Below, one piece after another: positions 30,280 through 42,249 of a stretch of 64,000 bases of DNA. The notes under the pieces are model-generated. The model ran no database searches and was not told the origin of the DNA. It saw only the letters and a list, made by a program, of their open reading frames with translations. Made by a program: the position numbers and the translations under genes. Origin of the DNA: Arenicola marina (taxonomy: Eukaryota > Annelida > Polychaeta > Arenicolidae); the NCBI GenBank assembly GCA_964019135.1, contig OZ025255.1:41756811-41820810 (forward strand). The letters are read 5' to 3'. Numbering within the stretch: the first letter of the stretch is position 1; every line of letters starts with the position of its first letter.

Positions 30280-32177
30280 TCTAGTGAAATATAAGCTGTG
30301 ATTGCATACTATAATATAATATTTACAGAAAAGTGTATAGAGATATCTTGTGTGTTTGTTCGGGGAATAACAATGTTATATAACCAATCTACCCCTGACA
30401 AAAGAAACGTTGAAGCCGGGCACCTGAACCAACTCCGTAGACATGCATGATAAACGCATGCGAGAATTGGTTTGTAACCCGAAACACGCAGTGTTTATTT
30501 TTGACGATAGATGTCGCCTGGGGTATCTGGAACGGTCTATTACATCGAACCCTAGCCACGGTGGTAGACTTCCTTCCAACCGACTAAGTGTGCCAGAATC
30601 GGCACCTGGCAACGTTGTTTTACCTGGCTACAATGGTCAACATGGTACATAAATGTGGTCGACATAACCATGGCATCGAAACCTGGCAACGGTGCTCGAT
30701 GCCATGGTATCGACTGTAGCATTCCATTGTAGCATTGTATCGAACCTGGCAAAACGGTGCTCGACCTGGCAACAGCGGTCGACATAGAAATTGCATCGAA
30801 CCCTGGCAACAATTGTCGACCATGCAACAGCGCTTGACTTGAATTGACAACGCTAATACATTTGGCTTGGTTGTCGACTTAGCAACATTGGTGGACATGA
30901 AAGCCTGTCATACCGGCATGATGTGTAAATAGACCGAACACGAGCGATCTTTTTTCGATCAATCGGTATTTATTTAGTTTTTGTTTTGTTTTATTTTGTT
31001 ATTCGCACAAGTCATGCATGAAGTAGAAACGGACCGTTTTTATGATGAATTATCACCAGTGACATAATCGAATTTGCTGGGTTTTGCTAATGGACGAGTG
31101 GTTGACTCAACAACTTGCCTGCTAGTTGCGACACTTGAACTCACCGTAGCGGGCAATTGCAATGTCCTGCAAAATGGCAGTTGGATTTAGGGCATATAAG
31201 CGGAGCTTTAAGGTAGGCACATTTTTATTTAATAATGTGTATATTAATACTATGTACGATACGAATGCGTGTAAAATAATTACATATTAGTGTATATATT
31301 AACTGGCAAAGTATTCCGCAAATTACATGCTGAAAAACCAGTATGAGACAGCATAGCTGCATGATTCATAAAGAAAGCTAATGAATATATTCCGGTATAT
31401 ACCATAAACAGCGGCGAATCCAGATTTTAGCGGGTGGATCATGAAGGCTTGCTTTTCGCGATTACAGTGATCAGTCCAACGACAATAAAGTTACTACCAA
31501 TGGCGATAAGTATAATAAGTATAATGATAATAATTTTAATAACAAGCATAATATAATAATAGCATAATGAATGATTTATTATTATCAATCCATTGTTTAA
31601 CTGAATATGTTTACCTAGAGTTTCAAGACTTAGCTTCTAATAAAATTGCGATATAGGGCAATTTGTGATATTTAATATATACGTTGGCTTTCTGGGATCA
31701 GCACGCACGAGTGGTAGATAAAATAGCATTAAACGCCTGGTCAAAAAATAATTTTCCACAAAAATATGATCACATCGCAACAAACAAATATTTTCTTGGG
31801 GTAATATGAGGGTGAACACCTGAATTGAATTTAACGTCGCTAATGGGATTTCAGGCTGTATAACCATGTGCCACCGCGCCTTCTCACTGTTCTGACAACC
31901 CTAGGTCATACACCGTCTGTCATACTGCCTCATGGTCATAGCAAAGCAAGCAATTAAGTGGTCGGCCAAACTCTCTCAAGCTCCTGACAAACCAGGTATT
32001 CCAGCCGTCTGCCAAGCCTCAGCTCTCACGCTCAGGACAAAACAAGCATTTACACAATCTGACAGCTCCTGGTAAACCAAGCATACGCACCGTACGCCTG
32101 CCATGATCTTTCATGGTCATAACACTTATGTTGATAACAAACCGAGCATTTACATCGAATTCTATTGTTGGGCAGGA
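30280..32177. other. Non-coding; GGCAAC-type degenerate repeats and a dispersed repeat
   Basis: 30540-30900 is a loose array of CCTGGCAAC / GGTCGACAT words. 31060-31200 (CGAATTTGCTGG, GAGTGGTTGACTCAACAACTTG, TTGGATTTAGGGCATATAA) recurs at 53025-53165. The rest is AT-rich with no gene. Confidence 0.55.
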
Positions 32178-32189
32178 CTCAAGTGTTGA

Positions 32190-32454
32190 TTGGTTGGTTG
32201 GTTATTCAGGACGCTTTAACCACTTTTGGTTATATCGCGTCAATGGGAGAGGCAAGAGAAAGTGGAGCCATGTCTCCGGGGGTAACCCCCTACTGTTTCC
32301 TTGTGACGAAGAAAAACATGGGATCTTTATCCTGCGACCACACAGACATGGCCACAGCAGGGCTCGAACCATCGATCCACGCGCCGTTACGCTCTCAGGT
32401 GACCAGAGCACTCAATGCGAGCGCTCTAGCCCACTGAGCTACCGGGTCGGCCCC
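32190..32454 (-). mobile_element. tRNA-derived SINE with 12-bp target duplication
   Basis: On the minus strand it begins GGGGCCGACCCGGTAGCTCAGTGGG, giving an A box (TAGCTCAGTGGG, 32441-32430), and has a B box (GGTTCGAGCCC, 32370-32360). It ends in an (AACC)n tail at 32203-32190. Flanks CTCAAGTGTTGA (32178-32189) and CTCAAATGTTGA (32455-32466) are a target duplication with one mismatch. About 265 bp with a non-tRNA body of about 150 bp. Confidence 0.87.
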
Positions 32455-32559
32455 CTCAAATGTTGAAGGCTCGCTCGGAGAAATCCACGTGTCAAACACC
32501 TGTTGTAGTCATTGGTAGGCCTATCGTATAAAAACACCGACCGCTTTTGCATTAAAGTC

Positions 32560-32890
32560 AGTTGAAAAGCTAAAAGGGTCATGCATTCTTTGTCAGTCAG
32601 ATACCCATACAGATAGGAACAAGCAGCGCTGCCGGATTTTAATGCAGACACAATTTAATTTTCAGGATGAGGTCCAGAATAAACTACGTTTGTGTAGCTC
32701 ATTGTCGCTTTAGGCTCATTCTATGCAGGCGAGTTAAGAAATCTCCGGGGACAATGACTGATTTGGATGTCACAGATTAAATCGTCCAGACCGGGTTTCG
32801 AACCACGCATGGGCCCGGGGGGGGGGGGGGGGGTACTTAATACACTGCTGTGGGCGGCGGGGGGGGGGGGGGGTCCGCGGTAAAGCCCCC
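32560..32890 (-). repeat. Dispersed element, inverted partner of 35630-35930
   Basis: The reverse complement shares long blocks with 35630-35930: GTCATTGTCCCCGGAGATTT, CAATGAGCTACACAAACGTA, TATCTGACTGACAAAGAATG, and the G/C runs around ACTGCTGTGGGCGGCG. Non-coding. Confidence 0.85.
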
Positions 32891-33609
32891 CCCCCTTTTC
32901 ACCGCCAAAATCCACTCGGAAGGGGTATTTTTTTCGCGGCAACCCGGTCTATGAACGCACATTTCCAGATATCGTTTGAGCTCCGTTGATATCGTCATCC
33001 ACGTCCAAATACTAATGTTATGTTTTACGCAAGGTCTCGTTTGTCGGACTTGTCGGACTTGTTTCTTTCATGGAGAAATGGAGGTACTTTTCGCGCCAGT
33101 ATTTTCTCATAGGGTTCAATGAGTTCAAACTTTTAGACGCTCTGCAAAATTGAAACACGGCATACAAGATACCTTTGCAGTGTGATTAAATGTGATCTTC
33201 CCGATTTTCCTATCTTTCAATGCTTAAAGGAAGCAGCCAGCCTGGCCTCTAACACTGCTTTACCGATTCATATAATACTCAAGTGTCTATCCACCAAATT
33301 ACCGAATTTTCCGTTTTGTCTGTAACTCACAATAAAACTTTGAAGTGGCTGCCAGTCCCGATTTCGCCTCTGAACCAGGCGGCAGCCCCTTTTGGAGGTG
33401 TGTCCGCGATTGACCAATCAGGAGGAGATACTCTAATTATATTCAAATCGGAAATAACGCATACTGTGTAAGCAAAACAAGAGCGCGTGATCATCGCTAA
33501 TATAAATAGTTGCGATTCTAACTCCAATCATTTTTTTTTCACGGAGACAATCGTCGCAAGATGTATATCAATTTGTTTGGATGCTATTTTCCATGAAAAC
33601 ACTAAGATC
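32891..33609. other. Non-coding
   Basis: No recognisable gene or repeat boundary. It may contain the 5' flank of the THAP fragment that follows. Confidence 0.4.
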
Positions 33610-33771
33610 ATGGTCTACTGTGCGGCTTGGAACTGCCGCAATTCATCAGCAAATCGCGGTCCTGATCTCTCGTTTACCCCAAAGGGTACATCCACTTTTA
33701 AGAGTTCCCTCTGCGACATAAAAAATCCAGTAAGGCGGCGCCACGTGAAGGGTCACAATACACGTCACTAG
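33610..33771 (+). pseudogene. THAP-domain N-terminal fragment
   Basis: MVYCAAWNCRNSSANRGPDLSFTP is a THAP start with the first CxxxxC pair and the F.P position. The residues after it (KGTSTFKSSLCDIK) lack the conserved Trp and the second C..H pair. Either the exon is truncated or a splice site lies inside. Confidence 0.6.
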
Positions 33772-34153
33772 CTCCGGCAAAATTGATGGTTGACATTGAT
33801 GGGGGCGGGTTGCCTTAAAAGAAAATCCCGGGCGGCTGCAATTTGATATAAAAGTTAAAACCCTGTCGGTATAAAATCTATTTGCTGTTAATCGTTTTGT
33901 TTAAAAAGAAACCATCATGGAGAAAATCACATCAACAGCATAAAATACTGATTTTCGCCCATCAGGCCGGTGTCAACATGTTCTGAACACGTGACTTAGC
34001 GTGAGTTAACCAATCACAGGCAAGGCGACCCTCCGCTGAACCAAATATGTGTTTACATGCCAGAAACGGCGCGTCTTTGGAACAAGCTGTCAGGTTACCA
34101 CCTCTCATGAATAACGACAAGCAAATTTGAACCATCAATGCATTTAGAACAAA

Positions 34154-34310
34154 ATGTTGTACTGTTCAGCTGTTGGCTGTAACAATTCAAGTTCAAGTGC
34201 AAAAAGGGACAGCAAACATAGGATATGTTTCTACCGCTATCCACTAGGTAACCAGAAGCTGAGGCTGAAGCCTGAAGCTGTTCCAACCATATTTTGTCAC
34301 CGCCATCCCC
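34154..34310 (+). pseudogene. THAP-domain N-terminal fragment
   Basis: MLYCSAVGCNNSSSSAKRDSKHRICFYRYPLGNQKLRL matches a THAP start (CSAVGCNN, the F.YP motif). It then runs into a C-rich tract (34317-34330) with no second zinc half. The same CCGCCATCCCCTGC context occurs on the minus strand near 21755 beside another THAP fragment, so the two may come from one element family. Confidence 0.65.
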
Positions 34311-34589
34311 TGCCTCCCCCCCCCCCCCACCCCCTGCCCTACAGTATGCACACGGCCCGCCAATCGACCCCGCTGCTAGCTTCACGCACCTCTCCTCCCT
34401 CCACCCCTCCCGACCACCCCTATAGACCACCACCCCACCCACCTTAACCCATACCCATACGGCTGTTCTGGTAGTACGGCCGTCCTGTCCATACACCCTT
34501 CGGTGATAGTGAGTTTCTAAGACAGCAGCTGTATCAAGTTACACCATCGACAGCCGCTTCCCGAACCATAGCCCGCCACTACGAGTCAA

Positions 34590-35250
34590 GTCAAAATAGG
34601 GATGTACAGTCACTACGGGATCTTATCGAGACCCCACGAGACGGGCATACTTTGGCTCTACGTCAATGCCTAGCATCAACGGCCTGTACGTGCTGCCTAC
34701 CTTCCGGTTGTTTGCCTTCACTCGCCTCACACAGAAGATCGGCTAAAGCTGTCCTTGGATGCACAACTAAGCACTGAATTTCTGTGCATATCAGAATTAT
34801 AAACATCCGAGTAGATTTATGTAATATATGAGCGGTTAGACAGTTGATAAACCAGAATGCGGTTGTCCCATGAGTGGCTGTGAGTATCAGGCGATCTAAT
34901 GTACTGCGCGGGGTTTTCCGTGTCGTATGACGTAATAATCATCATGACTCGCATGTCTGCGTGCGGGATCTATGGTTAATAACAACGCTCCTTATATGGA
35001 TTGACCAGACGAGGTAAATGGTGTTCCTTTTGTCCAGAAATGTTAAACATCGATGAATTGCCTCAAACTACAACGCTTCCAACAGTCTCATCGAACGGAC
35101 CACATGCATTATGGAGAGATAAATGTCTTATCTTTAACTATAATATGATTTCATAGTTAGCAATGCCTAGACCAAAGCAAACACAATAGTTTCACACCCA
35201 CTTGATTCTTCACGCACAAACCGCGCAGCTAGCCGGTTTCGCTGGGAACC
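34590..35250 (+). repeat. Dispersed family X, copy 1
   Basis: Includes GATGTACAGTCACTACGG, a stretch translating as DLIETPRDG..ALRQCLASTAC, and a 470-bp tail that is the reverse complement of 42250-42720. The translated stretch also appears in 44759-45019 on the minus strand, hinting at former coding sequence. Confidence 0.75.
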
Positions 35251-35629
35251 AGCCTGCCTGTCCGAAACAGACCGCTGGTAACTGGTATCCTCCATTTTCC
35301 TTAGTCGCCAAATTTAAAAAAACATAACTGATGTTCCCATACTGCACCTCATAAGTGTTTTTATATACCTTCACGAAACCTCGCATTGTAATTTATCTAA
35401 GGAAATATCTAATTACGACATATGCTGACTTATAAGACCTCGAAACCATGGAAAGCCAAAGTGGAATTTTATCGACTGATGAATGCAACTGATCGTAAGA
35501 CCTTGCGGAGAGGAGACAGTATGAACATGATCAAGTTCGAGATTGCGGGTAGGTGTCAGACGCCTTACCACGGGTTTTAAATTGTGAAAAAGAAAGAAAA
35601 CAGTTACATATGTCTTCCCATACGTCCGC
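35251..35629. other. Non-coding
   Basis: No feature recognised. Confidence 0.4.
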
Positions 35630-36045
35630 GGTAAAGGGGGGGACTTTACCGCGGACCCCCCCCCCCCGCGCCGCCCACAGCAGTGTATTAAGTACCCCCC
35701 CCCCCGCCCTGGGCCCATTTAATCTGTGATATCCAAATCAGTCATTGTCCCCGGAGATTTCTTAACTCGTCTGCATAGAATGGGCCTAAAGCGACAATGA
35801 GCTACACAAACGTAGTTTATTCTGAAACTCATCCTGAAAATTAAATTGTGTCTGCATTAAAATTCGGCAGCACTGCTTGTTCCTATCTGTACGGGTATCT
35901 GACTGACAAAGAATGCATTTCCCTTAAATTTTTGCTCTCCCTACCAGTCGGCCGAAACGAAGCGTTAACACTCGCCAATATAAGTGTAAGGTGTAAACTT
36001 TCGGTGCAGATCGCAATTAGCTTAGGTTAGACACCCCCTTAAAGC
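35630..36045 (+). repeat. Dispersed element, partner of 32560-32890; tail shared with 54070-54200
   Basis: Begins with the hairpin CCGCGGTAAAG...CTTTACCGCGG. The middle matches 32560-32890 inverted, and the end (CGAAACGAAGCGTTAACACTCGCC) matches 54070-54200 inverted. Confidence 0.8.
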
Positions 36046-36419
36046 GACTTTTAAAAAAATCCTGAGTTTGACCTTTGAGTTACGTTGTCCATCTAGAAAC
36101 TTGATCTGTCGATGGGCAGTATTGGCAAAAGGAGAGATCTTACAGCATTCGACAGATAATGCCTTACGTTACAGCCAGACGGAATCACAGACAGACACGC
36201 AGGTATGTTCGTCTTAAAGATGTATACAAACGTAGATAGACAAACCGAACCAACATAACCGACATAACAGTTCGGTACTCTGAAATTGTGTATAAAAGCA
36301 AAAGCAAATTTCTTAGTTTACCAAACCGACTGAACCAATGAAGGTCCTAAATAAAATCCCACTTAAATCCAGTTAAAAAGAAAAGATATCATTTCAAGTG
36401 TCTGGTAGTTTCTTGAAGG
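36046..36419. other. Non-coding
   Basis: No feature recognised. Confidence 0.4.
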
Positions 36420-37320
36420 GATTATTCAAACGCCATTTAATGTTTAATAAAAGATAGCCAATATATTTGCATGTTATTCCTGAGAGATATATTGGAAACA
36501 GAGATTCATTTTTATTCATTTTTTGAAATATTTCGGAAATTAGGATTATCACAGATCTTTCAAATCGTAAGAGGTTTTTCCTACTAGGATATTGTAAGGG
36601 ATATAACAGAGCGTCTTTGTTACTTAGAAACACAATAATATCATCAAACACCAAATAAGGAGAGTTATTTCGAAAGATTGCCTTGCTATGCCACATTGTC
36701 TGGCCTTCTGTCTGCCGGATTCAGCATATGCCAAGCGGGGTGAGGATACGGATCCATGTTGTACATTATATTTAAAGCGAATCCCGATAATAACGTTTTA
36801 ATTTCCCAAAAACTGCCAAATTTTGCACCTACGTTTTTTCACGTGATTTCTGGCATTCTCGCCTCGCTTTCCTGTGAGCCCTCTATTGTTATTGAAGGGA
36901 GGCAATGCACATAACGTATTAATGTCAAACAAACGATATAGCAATTAAGCCGCCACAATTTAAATACATTTACAATGCACATATAGCGTGATTGATTATT
37001 GAATCCAAATATCGAATTTGTGAACGCGGAACATTGCAATCGAAATAAGTTAAACCACGGGTGACCGAAGTCCTAAGAATCAATTCGTAAAAAAATGGCT
37101 GTAATGTCAATGCAAGAGGTCCCACTATTCCAGTAACATAGGCTTGAGTCTATATGCGACACCGAGTGAAATTGGTTACATGGCCTTTTGGATTGCAAAC
37201 AAAAACGAGGGTTTGAAATATTTGCGAACGGCGACGTGGCAGTATCACATTGCTCACAATTAGCGCCACCCAGTGACACGCTGCCACACCATACAACCCA
37301 CTATGACCTCGTTAACAATA
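36420..37320 (+). repeat. Upstream part of duplicated GT92 module, copy 1
   Basis: Collinear with 55040-55920: shared blocks include AGGGATATAACAGAGC, TTGAAGGGAGGCAATGCACA-like sequence, CCACTATTCCAGTAAC and TTGCGAACGGCGACGTGGCA-like sequence. It ends with a single unit of the 53-bp repeat (CAGTGACACGCTGCCACACC at 37270). Confidence 0.85.
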
Positions 37321-37774
37321 CACAGCGATACAAAATACCAAAGATGATGAAAATTAAAATGAGGTCTTTGTAGGAGGTCCTGGGGCCCATAAATCACAGG
37401 TTACAGGGATGTTCGACTTTTGTCGAACCTCATTTCATTAATAAACAAACAGAAGCGGCCCAGCTCAACTTGCACAATTCCGTACTTGTAGAAATGAGAT
37501 ATATGTAATCATAAATGCAGTGTCCATAGACTTGACGTGGCCAAACTAAACTCCAACTCCAAAGTCTCCATGTTGACGACCATAATATTTCACCAATAAA
37601 TAGATTTATATTTTCCACTCATACATGCTAATGGGGTAAACGTCTTGAAAATCCCATTTCAAAGCACGTCGTGGTATTTTAGATTTGGACCTGGGACATA
37701 ATGATGTCACATGAGGTACGCTAGAACATTGCGCATTCCCCAAATATCTGCATGTGTCTGCGATTGCCTTTCAG

Positions 37775-39223
37775 CGATGTCCCTGCATCGGGCTGGTGAT
37801 CTTCTGTCTCCTTGGTTACGTCTGTCACTTCCTCGTGCGTTCACAAGGAGACCAACACTCCATCAGGATGAGGGACTTCAGGGACAAGTCGGACGGCTAC
37901 TTCCGGTCAGCTGGGAACCACCTCGGCCACGTCTTCCTGTTTAGCGCCTTCTGGGACGACCGCTGGAGCGTCGGGCCGCAGCCCGTCATCCGGGTTCTGG
38001 CCATCATGGAAACCACCAACCTCACGGTACCTTATGGTCAGCGGAAAAAGCATCCCGGTGTCTTCACCGTGCCTCAACTCCTTCCTCACCCGGTATTTTG
38101 TTTGATAGAGTGTCGCAACCTGACTGCAAAATACCACGTCCGGGTAGAGAGCGACGATCACGTGTCCATGGGGCCCTTCCGAGTGTTACGGCAACACACT
38201 TACGGCAGGTATATCTTCAGTTGTATCCAGAAGACGTGCACTGCAAATCACTGGGAGTTCCGGATCAGCTTAGGGTACGAAGTGAGCAAACGCATTCCAA
38301 CAAGTAGAAGGACGATACTTCATGATCACAATTCTGTTCCTGTTGAGTTCCCAGCGAAGCCTGAAGATCCATCGGATGTCCTGGAGTTTGCGACGTGTCA
38401 CCCCGTGGCCTTCAACCACCTGGATCCAACTCGCCTGGTCGAGTGGCTGGAGATGCAGAGGATTCTCGGCATCGGTAAAGTGATCATGTACAACGACAGT
38501 CTGGATGAATCAACGTCGCGGGTTCTTCGTCATTACGAGAGCGAAGGTTTCATGGAGGTCCGACAAACCCGGCCTCTCTTTGTGACTGAAGATGGGAGTC
38601 TAGACATGGAGGATTATGGAGCCAGAAACGGGATAAGTGTTAGTGACTGTATGTATCGACACATGTACCGGGTTAAATACTTCATGAGCCTGGATGCTGA
38701 CGAAGTGATTGTACCCAGAATATCTCATGATTTAAGAGGCCTGGTTGAAGACATTCGACGAGTGCAGCTCGGAGCAAATACAAACGTTAAAGTCGCAAGT
38801 TGTGTCTTCAGAAATATGGACTTTATAGCTGATGTCAACATGGGAGCCAGCCCCGACGAGTCGAAGCCCTGGCAGTTGCATTACCTGCGCTACAGCAGAC
38901 GCCATCCAGTTAGCGACCCGAATCGTCATCCCAAAATCATCGTGGACGCCATGGGATGCGTCGCCATGAACCAGCATCACTGTCGCCGCCTAACGGACGC
39001 CTTCAACACCACGGCGCTAAACACCGAGCTACCCGTCGATCCTACGCTCGGTGCTCTTCACCATTACAGAGGCAGTCTATGTGATTTGAAGCGACCAAGC
39101 TCAGTCAACTGCGACAAAGGAAACATTCCTGTACTGAACGACACCCGATTATTTCATTATGAGAATGTCTTATGGCAAAATGTCGCCAGACGATTAAACT
39201 TACTTGGCTTAGAATCATTTTGA
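37775..39223 (+). CDS. GT92-like glycosyltransferase, copy 1 (last exon, open)
   Basis: A 482-codon open exon that begins at a splice acceptor (ATTGCCTTTCAG|CGATG); the starting Met must lie in an unseen upstream exon. Near the start, CIGLVIFCLLGYVCHFLV is a type II membrane anchor, so the enzyme should face the Golgi lumen. The DUF23/GT92 core follows: RLVEWLEMQRILGIGKVIMYN, DCMYRHMYRVKYFMSLDADEVIVP with a DxD metal/sugar-nucleotide motif at 38693-38701, then FGALHHYRGSL-like C-terminal residues. Several NxS/T sites and paired Cys fit a secreted-side domain. GT92 enzymes include galactosyltransferases acting on N-glycans; the donor and acceptor here cannot be read from sequence. Close paralogue of the gene at 57567. 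Confidence 0.88.
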   Translation, partial: RCPCIGLVIFCLLGYVCHFLVRSQGDQHSIRMRDFRDKSDGYFRSAGNHLGHVFLFSAFWDDRWSVGPQPVIRVLAIMETTNLTVPYGQRKKHPGVFTVPQLLPHPVFCLIECRNLTAKYHVRVESDDHVSMGPFRVLRQHTYGRYIFSCIQKTCTANHWEFRISLGYEVSKRIPTSRRTILHDHNSVPVEFPAKPEDPSDVLEFATCHPVAFNHLDPTRLVEWLEMQRILGIGKVIMYNDSLDESTSRVLRHYESEGFMEVRQTRPLFVTEDGSLDMEDYGARNGISVSDCMYRHMYRVKYFMSLDADEVIVPRISHDLRGLVEDIRRVQLGANTNVKVASCVFRNMDFIADVNMGASPDESKPWQLHYLRYSRRHPVSDPNRHPKIIVDAMGCVAMNQHHCRRLTDAFNTTALNTELPVDPTLGALHHYRGSLCDLKRPSSVNCDKGNIPVLNDTRLFHYENVLWQNVARRLNLLGLESF

Positions 39224-40920
39224 GGTTCTGTTGAAATTGTAACTCAACTTTCAAGAATTAGAGAAGAATTCCAGTAAAGGACTTCGAGTGGCAGAGTGTA
39301 ATTGGTTTTAGTGGAATTATTGGAACGACAAGACGCATTGCGTGACATTTGAGTGACTTTGTAAACAAAAACTTTAGAAGTAGCGTCTTATTTGGCCGAT
39401 TTAAATACTATTTAAATAATGGGCCTTAACAAAACTCTATGGTCGTCCCACATTATAATAAGTGCTACAATATTTGGTTCCATCCATAATTCGGTATGTG
39501 ATTGTTAAGGTTGTTAATGGACTATTTGATCTGAAGACTTAAGATAGCCATACATTTCTCGTAGAATAGACATTCGGACTACTCACCTGACCAGTGTGTG
39601 TATATCTGCTTGTAAGTACAATGTACCCCACGTCACGGGATCTCGACAAATTAATTTTTATAATTTATCGATGGTAATATCTTAAATGAATTAGGTGGGT
39701 CAAATCAAATCAGGTATTCATACGGGATTAATTTTGACAGATGTAGAGAATCGGGACTCGGAATCGTGGCTATGATAAGGTTACTTAAATTATACGTTTT
39801 CCTATTTGGGTATTTGTCAAATTTTCGGTCGCTTTTAACGTTGCAGTTTAACCTGAAAGTTGTGCTCTGCCATGTTTTGAACCGCGCACATATGTCGTCT
39901 GCTGGAAATATCATGGAACGTCCTTGACCCTATCCATTGCATTTGTGGGAGGCGTAGACTCCAGTATTTAGGCCCCTGTCGCGAGGTGTGTGTGCTGTTT
40001 GATTGGCCTCGCTTAGCGCTTATCTGTACAAAAAGGCATAAAGCACCAATTCGTTTCCTTTTTATTTAATGACACTGTGTATGTGATATTGCGACAATGG
40101 GAATAAAGGTATGAGCCATGTATGCTACATAACCCCATACTCTCAAGATTGATCATGCATAAACATCGACATTTGCACAGGAGGGATTCGAACCACGCAC
40201 ATCTCGCCATGCATCTATCGATATCGCATATTACATATCATACCATATATGTTGTGTAGGCATGTATACTCTTAATGAGAAGTACCTCTTCGTGGCATCG
40301 CATCTTGTTTCCTTTCATAATTGTTGTGTATTTCACGTTGTGACATTGGTGTATGGACCACAATGATCAACAATATCATTATACGGTACTACACACACGT
40401 AAACCCCGGGTAATATTCCCTGTGTGAATCATTATTGTGACAAAACTATAATGACCTACTCTGGGACAATAATAACCTCCTGCTCAGTAGCATACAATGC
40501 GCAGCAGGTCCTTAACGGGAAAACACGACTCCCAGGAAATGTTCTTTTTTCATTATCATCGGCCAATCAGTGGCACAACCACTGATCCGATCACTGTATA
40601 TCATTGTCATCAGAAGCCGCTCGCCCTTAGTACAGACCGAGCTTATATATAACACTCGCATGATGCCGTTTGACCTTTTGTGAACTCTAAAACAAAAATA
40701 CTTCACTAATACTCCACGCTCCCCATTTCCTAATTTTCTAAAGCAGACAAAGATCAGTAAAAAAAGAACTCTTCGCTTTTATTATGTTCAGAAGTAAAAG
40801 AGGAAATGAATTAACGATATCTCCCGGAATTGGCGCAGCGTGTAAGAAATGATTGTGCAGGATAGAGCCTATTGCGTAGATATAACGATATATAGACAAC
40901 ATACATATTTCTTTTTTTAC
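39224..40920. other. 3' flank and intergenic
   Basis: No second gene. On the minus strand GTGGTTCGAATCCC at 40195-40182 resembles a tRNA B box and could be a SINE scrap, but no A box is convincing. Confidence 0.45.
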
Positions 40921-40959
40921 CATGATACGAAATCATCGATCCCAAGTCTTGGACCCGGA

Positions 40960-41075
40960 GACAGTGCTTGATCTGGCAACAGTAGTCAAGGTAGCACTTC
41001 TGTGGCCCTGGCAGCTAGCAGGGGTGGCAATTTTGTTACACTTGTGCAATAGCGATGGACCTGGCAACTATGGTG
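40960..41075. repeat. Degenerate GGCAAC-type repeat
   Basis: Contains GATCTGGCAACAGTAG, GCCCTGGCAGC and GACCTGGCAACTATGG, the same word family as at 2199, 9046, 25325 and 30590. Confidence 0.6.
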
Positions 41076-41734
41076 GTGTTCACGAGCGCTTAACTTCTTC
41101 GTTCATTATTAGTCCACACGCGGTCATCTGCACTAAGCAGCTAAGCCCCACCTCTCATAGTCTATATAAGCAAAGAGTATGCAACAAAAAACCGGCGCTG
41201 CCAATACCGCCTCAACTTCCAAGTCCCTCGGCAAGCTAAAATGCCATTATCCCACCATACGTCTCCATTTCCAACATCAACAATAGTTTATCTTCTTCAC
41301 TAAACTTACTTTAGATCATAATATTCGCAGTTACTACGACAAAATGACGCATTTGTGCAGAACACCACACAATCCCACTTTTCACAGAGGGATCGCGATA
41401 GACCGAACGCGCATCCAGATATATATATCATGTAATATTAAAAATATTTTCTCACATCTGATGATCTAACTTCGCCCGCCATTTAGGTGACACCTATACA
41501 TATTAAGAAGTAGCACGGCATATGGGAACTAGCGTAATGGTAGGAAGAAGTAGGACGGCAGGGGGCGCGTGGATGAGATTGGGTAGGAGGGGCAAGGGAG
41601 GGTTGTGCTTTAGAATAAACCTGGAAGGAAATTGGCTTTTAGCTGCCTATACTTCAACATGGAGCACGTGTGTTTGTTTTGTCCCCAAAACTGAAGTCTC
41701 GCGGCCCGATCGCGAGAACTGTATATACCTATAT

Positions 41735-42120
41735 ATTATAGGGCTGTACAGTCACTACGGCATCTGATCGAGACCTCTCGAAACACGAAATAATTATGCT
41801 GTACATGCTGCCTACCTGCTGGTTGTTTGCTTTCACTCGCTTCACGCACAAACTCGGCTAAAGCCGTCCTTGGATGCGCCACTAACCACTGGATTTATTG
41901 CGTACATAAGAATTATAATCATCAGAGAAGGTTTATGTAATATATGTTCGTTGATAAACCAGAATGCGGCTATTTTATGAGTGACGGTCAGAGTCAGGCG
42001 CTAATGTGTCGTATAGTATTTTTTCTGTCGTATGACATAATAATTTCATGTCTGCGCGCGGCCTCTATGGTTACGTAAAACGCTCCTTTTATATGGACTG
42101 GTCAGGCGAGGACAACATAG
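41735..42120 (+). repeat. Dispersed family X, copy 2
   Basis: Starts AGGGCTGTACAGTCACTACGG. Its end (TGACATAATAATTTCATGTC to GGTCAGGCGAGGACA) is the reverse complement of 63893-64000. Confidence 0.75.
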
Positions 42121-42240
42121 GGCTTTACAGTTCTCGCGGGTTCTATTTCCAGTTTAGGTCTTTTGGGGACCAATAAAAAAACACGTGCTCTTTGAACCAG
42201 TGCGCATCACGCTGGTGCCTTGCTACAGCTACGTGACGTG
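42119..42240 (+). repeat. Dispersed repeat (partner 21149-21270)
   Basis: About 120 bp, near-identical to 21149-21270. The same AGGGCTKTACAG start. Confidence 0.8.
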
Positions 42241-42249
42241 CACTCATTG

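Noticed and set aside
37711..37944. Alternative GT92 start MSLHRAGD-type frame after the acceptor
   Set aside because: The frame lacks GT92 motifs and ends soon; the true frame begins at the Arg codon after the acceptor.
40150..40230. tRNA-like B box on the minus strand (GTGGTTCGAATCCC)
   Set aside because: No matching A box or cloverleaf could be drawn; at most a SINE scrap.
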